Notes under the pieces: model-generated
The model's database searches: none
The model's input: only the letters and a program-made list of their open reading frames with translations
Told to the model about the DNA's origin: nothing
Shown: positions 24,776 through 33,394 of the stretch, in pieces
How the letters are laid out: each line of letters starts with the position of its first letter
Position numbering within the stretch: the stretch's first letter is position 1
Position numbers and translations under genes: made by a program
NCBI RefSeq assembly: GCF_030269445.1
Contig: NZ_BSTJ01000008.1
Span: 372,001-436,000 of the forward strand
Length of the DNA stretch: 64,000 nucleotides
Direction: 5' to 3'
Source: Actinoallomurus iriomotensis
GTDB taxonomy: Bacteria > Actinomycetota > Actinomycetes > Streptosporangiales > Streptosporangiaceae

Positions 24776-25981
24776 ATGCACGTAACTGCCAGTGGTCTGA
24801 AATGGTTCGTCTCCACGACCACCGGCGCCGCGATCATCGCCAGTGCGGGGTGTGGCGGCGGCGGTGGCAGTTCCGCGGGCAAGAACGCCGTGAAAGAGAA
24901 GGCCGAGGCGGCGCGCGTGGTGATCACTCCCGCCGGCGGCAGCTCCGGCGTGCACCCCGACGCCCCGGTCGTCGTCCGCGCGACGGGCGGGCGCCTCGCC
25001 GACGTCGTCCTGGACAGCGGTGGTCAGCGGATCTCCGGTGAGTACAACGCGGACCGCACCCAGTGGAAGTCCCGGTGGAGTCTCCAGCCGGGCAGCAGGA
25101 TCAACGTACGGGCCAGCGCGGAGAACGCCGACGGCCGGGTGTCCACCGCACAGAGCAGCTTCAACACCGAGAAGGCCACCGGAGAGACGTTCACCGCGGC
25201 CCAGGACGAGGTCCTCGAGAGCCGTAGGGGCGAGACGTACGGGGTGGGCCTGCCCATCATCCTCAACTTCGACAAGGCCGTGCACGACCGCGCCGCGGTG
25301 GAGAGGTCGCTCCAGGTGATCGCGGAGAAGCCGGTCCTCGGCGCGTGGCACTGGTTCGACGACAAGCAGGTCGTCTACCGGGCGAAGACCTACTGGCCGG
25401 CGCACCAGACGGTCAAACTGATCGCCCACCTCAGCGGGGTCAAGGGCGGCAAGGACCTGTACGGCGGCAAGGACCTGGTCCGCACCTACCGGATCGGCGC
25501 GTCGCACATCTCCTACCTCGACATCGCCAAGCACCAGATGCGCGTCGAGCACGACGGCAAGGTCGTCCGGCACGTCCCGATCAGCGCGGGAATGGGCGGC
25601 TCCGCGGAGTACACCACGACGAGCGGCATCCACCTCAACATGGAGAAGGACGAGGACGTCACCATGACCTCGCCCGGCCGCGGCCCCGGTGACGCCGGCT
25701 ACTACAGCGAACTGATCCACTACGCGGTCCGGGTGTCCAGCGCCGGCGAGTACCTCCACCAGACGCCCGGCGACGAGGGCTGTCTCGGCGTCAGCAACTG
25801 CAGCCACGGGTGCATCCGCCAGCCCGCCACCGACGCCATCTGGTACTACAAGCAGTCCCAGCCCGGCGACCCGGTCGACATCACCGGCACCGACCGGCAG
25901 GTGGAGCCGGACAACGGCTGGTCCTACTACCAGGAGTCCTGGGCCAGGTGGCTGAAGGGCAGCGCCCTACACCGGCACTGA
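24776..25981 (+). CDS. L,D-transpeptidase lipoprotein with Ig-like domains
   Basis: A 401-residue envelope enzyme of the LdtMt2 type. The ATG at 24776 is set by AGGAAGGG upstream. An N-terminal hydrophobic segment ends in A-S-A-G-C (near residue 26), a plausible though weak lipobox, then a Gly/Ser linker. About 50-255 are two Ig-like domains, and the YkuD catalytic domain follows with the S-H-G-C-I-R motif near residue 345. The Cys attacks tetrapeptide stems to make 3-3 crosslinks in peptidoglycan at the outer face of the membrane. The gene stands alone. Confidence 0.93.
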   Translation: MHVTASGLKWFVSTTTGAAIIASAGCGGGGGSSAGKNAVKEKAEAARVVITPAGGSSGVHPDAPVVVRATGGRLADVVLDSGGQRISGEYNADRTQWKSRWSLQPGSRINVRASAENADGRVSTAQSSFNTEKATGETFTAAQDEVLESRRGETYGVGLPIILNFDKAVHDRAAVERSLQVIAEKPVLGAWHWFDDKQVVYRAKTYWPAHQTVKLIAHLSGVKGGKDLYGGKDLVRTYRIGASHISYLDIAKHQMRVEHDGKVVRHVPISAGMGGSAEYTTTSGIHLNMEKDEDVTMTSPGRGPGDAGYYSELIHYAVRVSSAGEYLHQTPGDEGCLGVSNCSHGCIRQPATDAIWYYKQSQPGDPVDITGTDRQVEPDNGWSYYQESWARWLKGSALHRH

Positions 25982-26021
25982 CGGCATCGTCGACCGAGAA
26001 GTCAACTGCTGGACACTGTCC

Positions 26022-27425
26022 GTGAATCCGGGCTTCTCCCGGCGCGTGCAGCCTGAGGCTGTGAAGACCGCTGTGCGCGCCGGCGCCACCGTGATCCTGC
26101 TGACCTGTGTCTCCGCCGCCGGACCGCTCGGCCGTCCCGCCGACGGGCTGCGGCGCGGCCCCGTGCGAGGCGCGGCGTTCACCCCGGCGGGGCCGTGTCA
26201 CGGCCACGCCGCCGCGGACTTCGACGGCCGGAGCGACCACGCGATCGGCGCGCCGTACGCCACCGTCGCCGGGCGCGTCCGCGCCGGGACCGTCGCCGTG
26301 AGCTACGGCGGTCACGTGAGTTGGCTGTTCATGCCGGTCCCGGGGCGCGGTGCCGGGTTCGGCGCCACCCTCGTCACCGGCGACTTCAACGGAGACCGCT
26401 GCGACGACCTCGCCGTCGCCGTCCCCGACCAGGACCCGCCGCGGCCCGGCGCCGACGGCACCGGCGTGGTCGCCCTGTACTACGGCTCGCCGCGAGGGCT
26501 GCGCCCCGGCCGCGTCCTCGGCGTCCGCGACCTCCACCGCACACCGGGCAGCGACCGGTTCGGCACCGCCCTGGAGGCCGGTGACCTGGACGGCGACGGG
26601 CGCGACGACCTGGTCGTGGGCGCGCCCGGCCTCTCCGGCGGCGGTGGCGTCGCCGTGTACACGCACGGCCTCCGCGACGCGCGCCTCATCACTCAGCGCA
26701 CCTCCTGGGTCGGCCAGCGGACGAGCCAGACCGACGGCTTCGGTTCCGCCCTGGCGATCGGTGACTTCGACGGCGGCCACGACCGGGAGCTGGCCGTGGG
26801 CGCGCCCGGCGACGGCGACGAGTCCTCGGGCGCGGTGACCGTCCTCGACCCGGCCGCGCACCGGTCCCGGCGGATCACCCAGGACAGCGCCGGCGTACGC
26901 GGGGTCTCGGAGCGGTACGACAAGTTCGGCGCGGCCGTCGCCGCCGCCGACGTCGACCACGACGGAGTCGACGAACTCGCCGTCGGCGCGCCCGGCGAGG
27001 ACCGGACCCGGATCCCGGAGAACTACGCCGCCGGCGCGGTCCACGTGCTGTACGCCTCCGGCCGGGACGACGTGTGGACCCTGAAGAAGGCGGGCGGCTA
27101 CGGCCGTTTCGGCACCACGCTCGCCACCGCCGACCTGAACGGCGACGGCACGGACGACCTGGTCGCGAGCGCGACCGGCCGGAGCGCCGTCCAGGTGCTG
27201 ACGGGCCACCGCGGCCGCGGCCTGACCCGCGGCGCCCTGATCATGTCGCCGGCTGGCCGTACGTCCCAGTTCGGCTGGACGCTGACGGCGCACGGCCGCG
27301 ACCTGTACGTCGGCGCCCCGGGCGCCGGCGGCTTCGGCGGCACGGTGTACCGCGTCCACGGCCGGACCCGTACGCCGGTCCAGAGCGGCTCCAACGGGGA
27401 GCTCCTCGGCTACGCCGTGGTGTGA
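26022..27425 (+). CDS. Secreted FG-GAP/integrin-alpha-like repeat protein
   Basis: Up to 467 residues, secreted, with about six or seven FG-GAP repeats: FGATLVTGDFNGDRCDDLAV, then FGTALEAGDLDGDGRDDLVV and similar copies. Each has a DxDxDGxDD calcium-binding loop and a GAPG turn, as in a seven-bladed propeller. The start is uncertain: GTG at 26022 or 26061, none with a good ribosome site. Starting at 26061 gives a compact signal peptide (MKTAVRAGATVILLTCVSAAG). These proteins bind ligands or surfaces; no catalytic site is visible. It follows the L,D-transpeptidase gene by 40 bases on the same strand. Confidence 0.85.
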   Translation: MNPGFSRRVQPEAVKTAVRAGATVILLTCVSAAGPLGRPADGLRRGPVRGAAFTPAGPCHGHAAADFDGRSDHAIGAPYATVAGRVRAGTVAVSYGGHVSWLFMPVPGRGAGFGATLVTGDFNGDRCDDLAVAVPDQDPPRPGADGTGVVALYYGSPRGLRPGRVLGVRDLHRTPGSDRFGTALEAGDLDGDGRDDLVVGAPGLSGGGGVAVYTHGLRDARLITQRTSWVGQRTSQTDGFGSALAIGDFDGGHDRELAVGAPGDGDESSGAVTVLDPAAHRSRRITQDSAGVRGVSERYDKFGAAVAAADVDHDGVDELAVGAPGEDRTRIPENYAAGAVHVLYASGRDDVWTLKKAGGYGRFGTTLATADLNGDGTDDLVASATGRSAVQVLTGHRGRGLTRGALIMSPAGRTSQFGWTLTAHGRDLYVGAPGAGGFGGTVYRVHGRTRTPVQSGSNGELLGYAVV

Positions 27426-27485
27426 CGGTTCGGCGGAGTGCCCTGGCCCGCGGTCCGGCCCGGCCGGGGGACAGGAATGGCGGTC

Positions 27486-28367
27486 TCAGGGCCGAATGTT
27501 CTCCAGGTCCTCGAGAAGGCTGGAGTGTGTCGGCTGCCAGCCGAGCGCGTCGCGGGTGTGGGTACTGGACGCCGGCTGGTCCATCGCGAAGATCGGGCCG
27601 AACGGGCCGAAGGTCTCCTCCGGCACCGCCTCGACCGGCAGGCCCAGCCGCCGGCCGACGACTGTCGCGATGTCGCGCACCGCGTCGCCCTCGTCGGCCA
27701 CGGCGTGCCAGGCCGTTCCGGCCGGTGCCGATTCGAGGGCCAGCCGGAACAGGACCGCCGCGTCGAGGGCGTGCACGGCCGGCCAGCGCTGGGTGCCGTC
27801 GCCCGGGTAGCCGGCCACTCCGGTGCGGCGCGCTTGGTCGGTCAACAGGCCGGCGAATCCACCCCTGCCCTCGTTGTGGACCGTTCGCGGCATCCGGACG
27901 GCCGTGGCGCGCACACCGCGCGAGGCCAGTTCCAGCAGCGCGTTGACGGAACGGCCGCGGCCGCCGACGGGCCCGTCGGTCGGCAGCGGATCGGCCTCGG
28001 TGGAGGGACGGCCCGGTACCCAGGGCGTGCCCGAGACGGTGACGATCGGACGGCCGCTGCCGATGAGCTCGTTGCCCAGAGCGGCGACGGCGGCGCTCTC
28101 CTGGGCGACGGCCCGTGCGAGCCCGTCCGGGTCGCCGTAGTCGCGGCTGAACGCCAGGCTGATCACGCCATCGGACCGCGCGGCACCGGCACGCAGGACG
28201 TCGAGGTCGGTGATGTCTCCTCGCAGCGGCTCGGCCCCGGCGTTTTCGAGGGCCTGCGCGGAGGCGTCCGAGCGGGCCAGCGCGAGGACGGTGTGGTCGC
28301 TCGCGAGTAGTTCGGCGACGACGGCGGAGCCGATGGTGCCGGTACCGCCGGTGACGAAGACATGCAT
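27486..28367 (-). CDS. NAD-dependent epimerase-like/extended SDR oxidoreductase
   Basis: A 293-residue extended or atypical SDR with the N-terminal motif TGGTGTIGS (6-14), DITDLDVLRAG after the fourth strand, and a substrate half ending WQPTHSSLLEDLENIRP, as in the 3-beta-HSD/epimerase-like group. A GGGAGAG site precedes the ATG. It is divergent from a TetR gene across a 92-base gap packed with repeated operator boxes, so it is very likely the regulator's target. This SDR-TetR pairing is common in actinomycetes, with unknown substrates. Confidence 0.9.
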   Translation of the reverse strand: MHVFVTGGTGTIGSAVVAELLASDHTVLALARSDASAQALENAGAEPLRGDITDLDVLRAGAARSDGVISLAFSRDYGDPDGLARAVAQESAAVAALGNELIGSGRPIVTVSGTPWVPGRPSTEADPLPTDGPVGGRGRSVNALLELASRGVRATAVRMPRTVHNEGRGGFAGLLTDQARRTGVAGYPGDGTQRWPAVHALDAAVLFRLALESAPAGTAWHAVADEGDAVRDIATVVGRRLGLPVEAVPEETFGPFGPIFAMDQPASSTHTRDALGWQPTHSSLLEDLENIRP

Positions 28368-28380
28368 GAGGGCTCTCCCG

Positions 28381-28453
28381 ACAGAGTGATGGGACTACTG
28401 TCCCATCACCGTAACAGGGTGACGGGACACCTGTCGCATCACTCTGTTACGGT
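28381..28453. promoter_or_regulatory. Multi-box operator region between SDR and TetR genes
   Basis: Box 1 is a perfect repeat, GTGATGGGAC-TACT-GTCCCATCAC (28386-28409). Box 2, GTGACGGGAC-ACCT-GTCGCATCAC (28419-28442), is a near copy exactly 33 bases on. ACCGTAACA (28408-28416) is mirrored by TGTTACGGT (28445-28453), and ACAGAGTGAT (28381-28390) by ATCACTCTGT (28438-28447). This array fills the gap between the divergent genes and is best read as tandem sites for the TetR protein. Confidence 0.75.
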
Positions 28454-28459
28454 GACGGC

Positions 28460-29038
28460 ATGGCCCGATGGGAACCGGGGGCGCGGGAGCGAATGGTCGT
28501 CGCGGCCGTGGACCTCTTCACCGAGCAGGGGTTCGACGCCACCACCGTGGCGCAGATCGCCGAGCGCGCCGGAGTCACCAGGAGCACCTTCTTCCGGCAC
28601 TTCTCCGACAAGCGTGAGGTCCTGGTGGCCGGGCAGGCGACACTGAGCCGGCTCCTCGCCGAAGGCATCGCGCAGGCCCCGGCGAGCGCCAGCCCGCTCG
28701 AGGCGGTGGCCGCCGGTCTCGAGCGTGCGTCGAGCGAGATGGGACCGTTGAATCGCGACCTCGGTCCCCGCCTGAAAGCCGCCGTGGCGGCCAGCGCGGA
28801 GCTTCAGGAGCGGGACGCGTTGAAGAGCATCGGTCTCGCGGCGGCCATGACAGGCGCGCTCGTCGCCCGCGGCGTTCCCGATCCGACCGCGCACCTCGCG
28901 GCCGAGATGGGCGTCCTCGCCTTCAAGCGGGGCTACGCCCGGTGGTCCGAAGCCGATCGGGATGACGCGACAGGGCTCGCCCACCATGCGCTGGCCGCCC
29001 TGGAGGACCTTCGCGCGGCCACCACGACGCTGGGCTGA
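28460..29038 (+). CDS. TetR/AcrR family regulator
   Basis: A 192-residue TetR protein. The HTH (TTVAQIAERAGVTRSTFFRHFSDK, about residues 32-55) is canonical, and the C-terminal domain is all-helical and ligand-specific. No clear ribosome site precedes the ATG, and the operator boxes reach to 7 bases before it, so the leader is short or absent and autoregulation is likely. It is divergent from the SDR gene it probably represses. Confidence 0.92.
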   Translation: MARWEPGARERMVVAAVDLFTEQGFDATTVAQIAERAGVTRSTFFRHFSDKREVLVAGQATLSRLLAEGIAQAPASASPLEAVAAGLERASSEMGPLNRDLGPRLKAAVAASAELQERDALKSIGLAAAMTGALVARGVPDPTAHLAAEMGVLAFKRGYARWSEADRDDATGLAHHALAALEDLRAATTTLG

Positions 29039-29078
29039 TCTCTCCCTCCGCCACCAGCACCGACCGAGGCCGGTTCTC

Positions 29079-30656
29079 TCAGTGAGGAGCCGCGACGGCG
29101 GCGGCCTGCCGCCCGGGCGCCGGGGTGGCGGACCGGGTGAGGCGGTGGGCGCCGTCCTCCACCGTGAAGCTCGCCGTGACGGTGCTCGGCGCGTTCCGTC
29201 TCGACACGTACGGCAGCGTGTGGAAGTCGGCCCGCAGCCGCTGGGCCGACAGTCGGCACACGACGTAGCCGCGCCGCTGGTCGGCGTAGGCGATGTGCGG
29301 GTTCTCCGCCAGTTCCACCGCGCGTCCAGCCGGGTCGTCGTACCCGTCGCCGTCGCTGGTGATCGAGGTGGTGACCAGCTCGACGCCGGCGCGCCGCGAG
29401 TCCGGGTCGTCGAAGTTCGTCAGCAGGTCGCTGGCGTAGTGGGCGTGGATGTCGCCGGTGAGCACGACCGGGTTGCGGGCGCCCGAGGCGACGACGTCGC
29501 CGAGCACGCGGTCGCGTTCGGCGGCGTACCCGTCCCACGTGTCGACCAGCACCTCCTTGCCGGGGCCGAGGTGGTAGTCGTGCTGCGCCATGAAGATCTG
29601 CTGGGCCAGCAGGTTCCAGCGCGCGGTCGAGGAGCGCAGACCGGCGGCGAGCCAGCGCCGCTGGTCCGGCCCGGCCAGGACGCGTCCGGTCGCCAGGCGT
29701 TCGTCGCAGTCGAGCCGGATGCCGTCGTCGCACGGCTGGTCGGCGCGGAACTGCCGGGTGTCCAGCACGTGGAAGGTCGCCAGTGATCCCCAGCCCAGCC
29801 GCCGGTACAGCTGGATGCGCGACCCGCGCGGCGTCGAGGCGCGGCGCAGCGGCATGTGCTCGTAGTACGCCCGGTACCCGGCACGCTTGCGCTCGGCGAA
29901 CCCGGGCCGGTCCGAGGTGCCCGCATGGGAGCCCGCCCAGTTGTTCTCGACCTCGTGGTCGTCGTTGACCGCGATCCACGGCGCGAGCGCGTGCAGGGCC
30001 CGCAGGTCGGCGTCGGTCTTGTACTGCGCGTGCCGCCGCCGATAGTCGGTCAGGGTCTGGCAGTGGCCCTCGGTGTGCGGCCGGACGATCGCGCCGGAGG
30101 CGGCCTTGTACCCGCCCGGCGCGTACTCGTAGATGTAGTCGCCCAGGTGCACCACCAGGTCGGGCTGTTGCTCGCCCAGTCTGCGGTAGCCGGTGAAGTA
30201 GCCCTGTTCGTAGTTGGAGCACGACACGGTGGCGAACATCAGGCCGGGGGCGGTCCCCGGCGCCGGCGCCGTACGGGTCCGTCCGGTGGGGGAGAGGTAC
30301 CCGCCGGTGCGGAAGCGGTAGAAGTACTCGCGTCCCGGCTGGAGACCGGCCGGTTCCACGTGGACGCTGTGCGCCCACGAGGGCCGGGCGGTGACCGTGC
30401 CCGACCGTACGACGCTGGTGAACCGCTCGTCCTCGGCGAGCTGCCACTCCACCTCGGTGTCGCGGGACGGCATGCCGCCGTGCCCGTCCTCGGCGAGGGG
30501 CCGCGGGGCGAGGCGCGTCCACAGGACCACGCCGTCCGGGGTCGGGTCGCCCGAGGCGACGCCCAGCGTGAACGGATCGCCGTGACGGCGGGGGATCCGG
30601 GGGGCCACGGCCAGTCCGGCGGCCCCGATCAGCAGGTTCCGTCGCGATAGCTGCAC
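29079..30656 (-). CDS. phoD: PhoD-type alkaline phosphatase, Tat-exported
   Basis: A 525-residue PhoD-family phosphodiesterase/monoesterase. The N-terminus MQLSRRNLLIGAAGLAVA is a Tat signal with the SRRNLL motif, fitting folded metalloenzyme export. A PhoD N-domain (about 28-130) is followed by the metal-binding catalytic domain: SCSNYEQG, HLGDYIYE, VNDDHEVENNW, and TGDIHAHYASD. The enzyme uses Fe and Ca to release phosphate outside the cell under phosphate limitation. No Pho box was recognised in the 273-base upstream gap. Confidence 0.93.
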   Translation of the reverse strand: MQLSRRNLLIGAAGLAVAPRIPRRHGDPFTLGVASGDPTPDGVVLWTRLAPRPLAEDGHGGMPSRDTEVEWQLAEDERFTSVVRSGTVTARPSWAHSVHVEPAGLQPGREYFYRFRTGGYLSPTGRTRTAPAPGTAPGLMFATVSCSNYEQGYFTGYRRLGEQQPDLVVHLGDYIYEYAPGGYKAASGAIVRPHTEGHCQTLTDYRRRHAQYKTDADLRALHALAPWIAVNDDHEVENNWAGSHAGTSDRPGFAERKRAGYRAYYEHMPLRRASTPRGSRIQLYRRLGWGSLATFHVLDTRQFRADQPCDDGIRLDCDERLATGRVLAGPDQRRWLAAGLRSSTARWNLLAQQIFMAQHDYHLGPGKEVLVDTWDGYAAERDRVLGDVVASGARNPVVLTGDIHAHYASDLLTNFDDPDSRRAGVELVTTSITSDGDGYDDPAGRAVELAENPHIAYADQRRGYVVCRLSAQRLRADFHTLPYVSRRNAPSTVTASFTVEDGAHRLTRSATPAPGRQAAAVAAPH

Positions 30657-30929
30657 GTCATCCAGTTCAGGTGGCGTTTCTGCCGGTCATGGAACGGGCC
30701 TCTGACGAGGCGGACAACATCGTGTGGACGCCTCATGACACCGACTTCACTGGAGGAGTTAGAGAGATTTTTGCAATGTTACGTCTGTTTATTGCGCGAA
30801 AAGATTTGCCGTCCTACTGTGTGCTCAGCCCAACGCCGCCCCGTGCGGCGGCCGACCCCATCCCCCCGCCGGGGTTCGTCGTCAGCGCGTCCCTGGATGA
30901 CTCCGGCTCTTCGCCAGAAGGGTTAAGCG

Positions 30930-33278
30930 ATGGTGACGTCAGGTCATCCCCCCACCCCACGCCGGAAGCTCACGGCGATGGCGCTCGCCGTGACGGCCGC
31001 CCTCGGCCTCGCCGGCGGCGTGCTCGCCGCGGTCCCCGCCCTGTCCGCGCCGAGTGCCTCCGCCGCGACCACGGCCGAGACGCCGTGGTCCTTCCCCGGG
31101 CGCGGCGCGACCGTGCCGTTCACCGAGGTGGAGGCCGAGAACGCGGCCACCAACGGCACGGTCGTCGGCTCCGACCGCGTCTACACCCACCTGCCCTCGG
31201 AGGCGTCCGGCCGCCGCGCGGTCACCCTCAGCGGGTCCGGCAAGTACGTGGAGTTCACCCTCCCGAAGGCGGCCAACGCCATGTCGGTGCGCTACAGCGT
31301 GCCCGACGGCGCGAACGGCGCCGGGATCACCACCCCGGTCGACCTCATCGTGAACGGCACCAAGCTCAAGGACCTGTCCCTCACCTCGAAGTACTCCTGG
31401 TACTACGGCGGCTACCCGTTCAGCAACAACCCGGGTGACGGGAACCCGCACCACTTCTACGACGAGACCCGGACGATGTTCGGCTCGACGCTCGCCGCCG
31501 GCGCCAAGGTGCGGATCCAGACCTCCGGCAGTACGACCGCCGCGGTGACGGTGGACCTGGCCGACTTCGAGGCGGTGCCCGCGCCGATCGGGCAGCCCGC
31601 CGGGTCCCTCTCGGTGGACTCCTTCGGCGCCGCCAAGAACAGCTCCACCGACTCCACCGCCGCCTTCCAGGCCGCCGTGGACGCGGGCAAGGCGCAGAAC
31701 AAGGTCGTCTACATCCCGCAGGGCACCTACACGCTCTACGGCCACGTGATCGTCGACGGGGTCACGCTCGCCGGCGCCGGACCGTGGTACAGCGTGCTCA
31801 CCGGCCGCGACCCGAACAACCGCAGCCGCGCGGCCGGCATCTACGGCAAGTACGTCGCCGACGGCGGCCCCAGCCAGAACGTCACCCTGAAGGACTTCGC
31901 CATCATCGGCGAGATCACCGAGCGGGTCGACGCCGACCAGGTCAACGGCCTCGGCGGCGCGATGAGCAACTCCACCGTCGACGACCTGTGGATCCAGCAC
32001 ACCAAGGTCGGGGCCTGGATGGACGGCCCGATGGACCACTTCACGATCAAGAACAGCCGGATCCTGGACCAGACCGCCGACGGGGTCAACTTCCACACCG
32101 GCGTGACCAACTCGACCGTCACCAACACCTTCGTACGGAACACCGGCGACGACGGCCTGGCGAGCTGGCCCGAGAACAAGCCGAACGTGAACGACTCGTT
32201 CACGCACGACACGGTGGTCGCGCCCGTGCTGGCCAACAACATCGTGACGTACGGCGGCCGGGACTTCACCATCTCCGACAACGTCGTCTCCGACACCGTC
32301 ACCAACGGCGGCGGCATCCACGTCGCCAACCGCTATCCGGGCGTCAACTCCGGCAGCGGCACCGCCGTCGCGGGCACCATCACGGTGGCGCGCAACGCCC
32401 TGCTGCGGGCCGGCAACTCCGACTACAACTGGCACTTCGGCGTCGGCGCCCTCTGGTTCGACGGGCTGAACGAGGCGATCAACGCCACGGTGAACGTCAC
32501 CGACTCCGACATCATCGACAGCTCGTACGAGGCCATCCAGTTCATCGAGGGCGGCGCCACGCACACCGTCAACTTCACCAACGTCAACGTCGCCGGCACC
32601 GGGACGTACATGATCCAGGCGCAGGCGGGGGCGACCGCGACGTTCACGGGCGTCACGGCGTCCTACATCGGCGCGGGCGTCGACATCCACAACTGCGTCG
32701 GCGGCTCGTTCGCCCCGACGTACGGCAGCGGCAACTCCGGCTGGAGCCTGAGCTCCACCGTCTGCACCGGCCAGTGGCCCGACCCGAACTACATCTACCC
32801 GGGCGGTGACGGCACCACCCCGCCGCCGACCGACCCGCCGCCCACCTGCCAGCCGGGCAGCGGAAACGTGGCGCGCGGCAAGGCGGTCACCGCGAGCAGC
32901 CACACGCAGAACTACGTCGAGACGAACGCCGTCGACGGCGACGCGAACAGCTACTGGGAGAGCGCGAACAACACCTTCCCGCAGCGGATCACCGTCGACC
33001 TGTGCGCCTCGACCAGCGTCGGCCGGGTCGTGTTGAAGCTGCCGCCCTCCTCGGCCTGGGCGACGCGCACGCAGACGCTGTCGATCCTCGGCTCGGCCGA
33101 CGGCTCCTCGTACACGACGCTCGCCGGCTCGCGCGGCGTCACGTTCGACCCGTCCAGCGGCAACACGGCCACGGTCTCCTTCACCGCCGCCAAGACGCGG
33201 TACGTGCGCGTGGAGATCACCGCCAACACCGGCTGGCCGGCCGGGCAGCTGTCCGAGTTCGAGGTGTACGCCTCCTAG
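30930..33278 (+). CDS. Secreted GH87-like alpha-1,3-glucanase (mycodextranase type) with CBM35 and discoidin domains
   Basis: A 782-residue exported protein; the ATG at 30930 has AGAAGGG 7 bases upstream. Residues 1-46 are a long Sec signal (cleavage near SASAA). About 60-205 is a CBM35-type domain (VPFTEVEAEN, YVEFTLP). About 220-625 is a right-handed beta-helix with the GH87-like segment NFHTGVTNS...NTGDDGLASWPE, where the paired Asp residues are catalytic candidates. A Thr/Pro linker (TTPPPTDPPPTC) leads to an F5/8 C (CBM32-like) domain (about 650-782). GH87 enzymes cut alpha-1,3-linked glucans of fungal walls or dental mutan. GH55-like or other pectate-lyase-fold activity is the main alternative. 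Confidence 0.82.
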   Translation: MVTSGHPPTPRRKLTAMALAVTAALGLAGGVLAAVPALSAPSASAATTAETPWSFPGRGATVPFTEVEAENAATNGTVVGSDRVYTHLPSEASGRRAVTLSGSGKYVEFTLPKAANAMSVRYSVPDGANGAGITTPVDLIVNGTKLKDLSLTSKYSWYYGGYPFSNNPGDGNPHHFYDETRTMFGSTLAAGAKVRIQTSGSTTAAVTVDLADFEAVPAPIGQPAGSLSVDSFGAAKNSSTDSTAAFQAAVDAGKAQNKVVYIPQGTYTLYGHVIVDGVTLAGAGPWYSVLTGRDPNNRSRAAGIYGKYVADGGPSQNVTLKDFAIIGEITERVDADQVNGLGGAMSNSTVDDLWIQHTKVGAWMDGPMDHFTIKNSRILDQTADGVNFHTGVTNSTVTNTFVRNTGDDGLASWPENKPNVNDSFTHDTVVAPVLANNIVTYGGRDFTISDNVVSDTVTNGGGIHVANRYPGVNSGSGTAVAGTITVARNALLRAGNSDYNWHFGVGALWFDGLNEAINATVNVTDSDIIDSSYEAIQFIEGGATHTVNFTNVNVAGTGTYMIQAQAGATATFTGVTASYIGAGVDIHNCVGGSFAPTYGSGNSGWSLSSTVCTGQWPDPNYIYPGGDGTTPPPTDPPPTCQPGSGNVARGKAVTASSHTQNYVETNAVDGDANSYWESANNTFPQRITVDLCASTSVGRVVLKLPPSSAWATRTQTLSILGSADGSSYTTLAGSRGVTFDPSSGNTATVSFTAAKTRYVRVEITANTGWPAGQLSEFEVYAS

Positions 33279-33283
33279 AGACG

Positions 33284-33322
33284 CGTCCGGGAGGAGGACT
33301 GGACGCATCCTCCTCCCGGACG
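33284..33322 (+). terminator. Hairpin terminator of the glucanase gene
   Basis: A 14-bp perfect stem (33285-33298 with 33308-33321), extended by C-G and G-U at the base, encloses a 9-base loop six bases after the stop codon. Confidence 0.8.
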
Positions 33323-33394
33323 TCCGACACTCGTGAGCGCAAGCGACGTTCATTCGTGCAAGCCGTTTGCGTGCATTGGCCGTATGCTTGCGGC

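Noticed and set aside
28381-28453. CRISPR-like short repeats
   Set aside because: Only two imperfect copies with dyad symmetry, between divergent genes next to a TetR regulator; this is an operator pattern.
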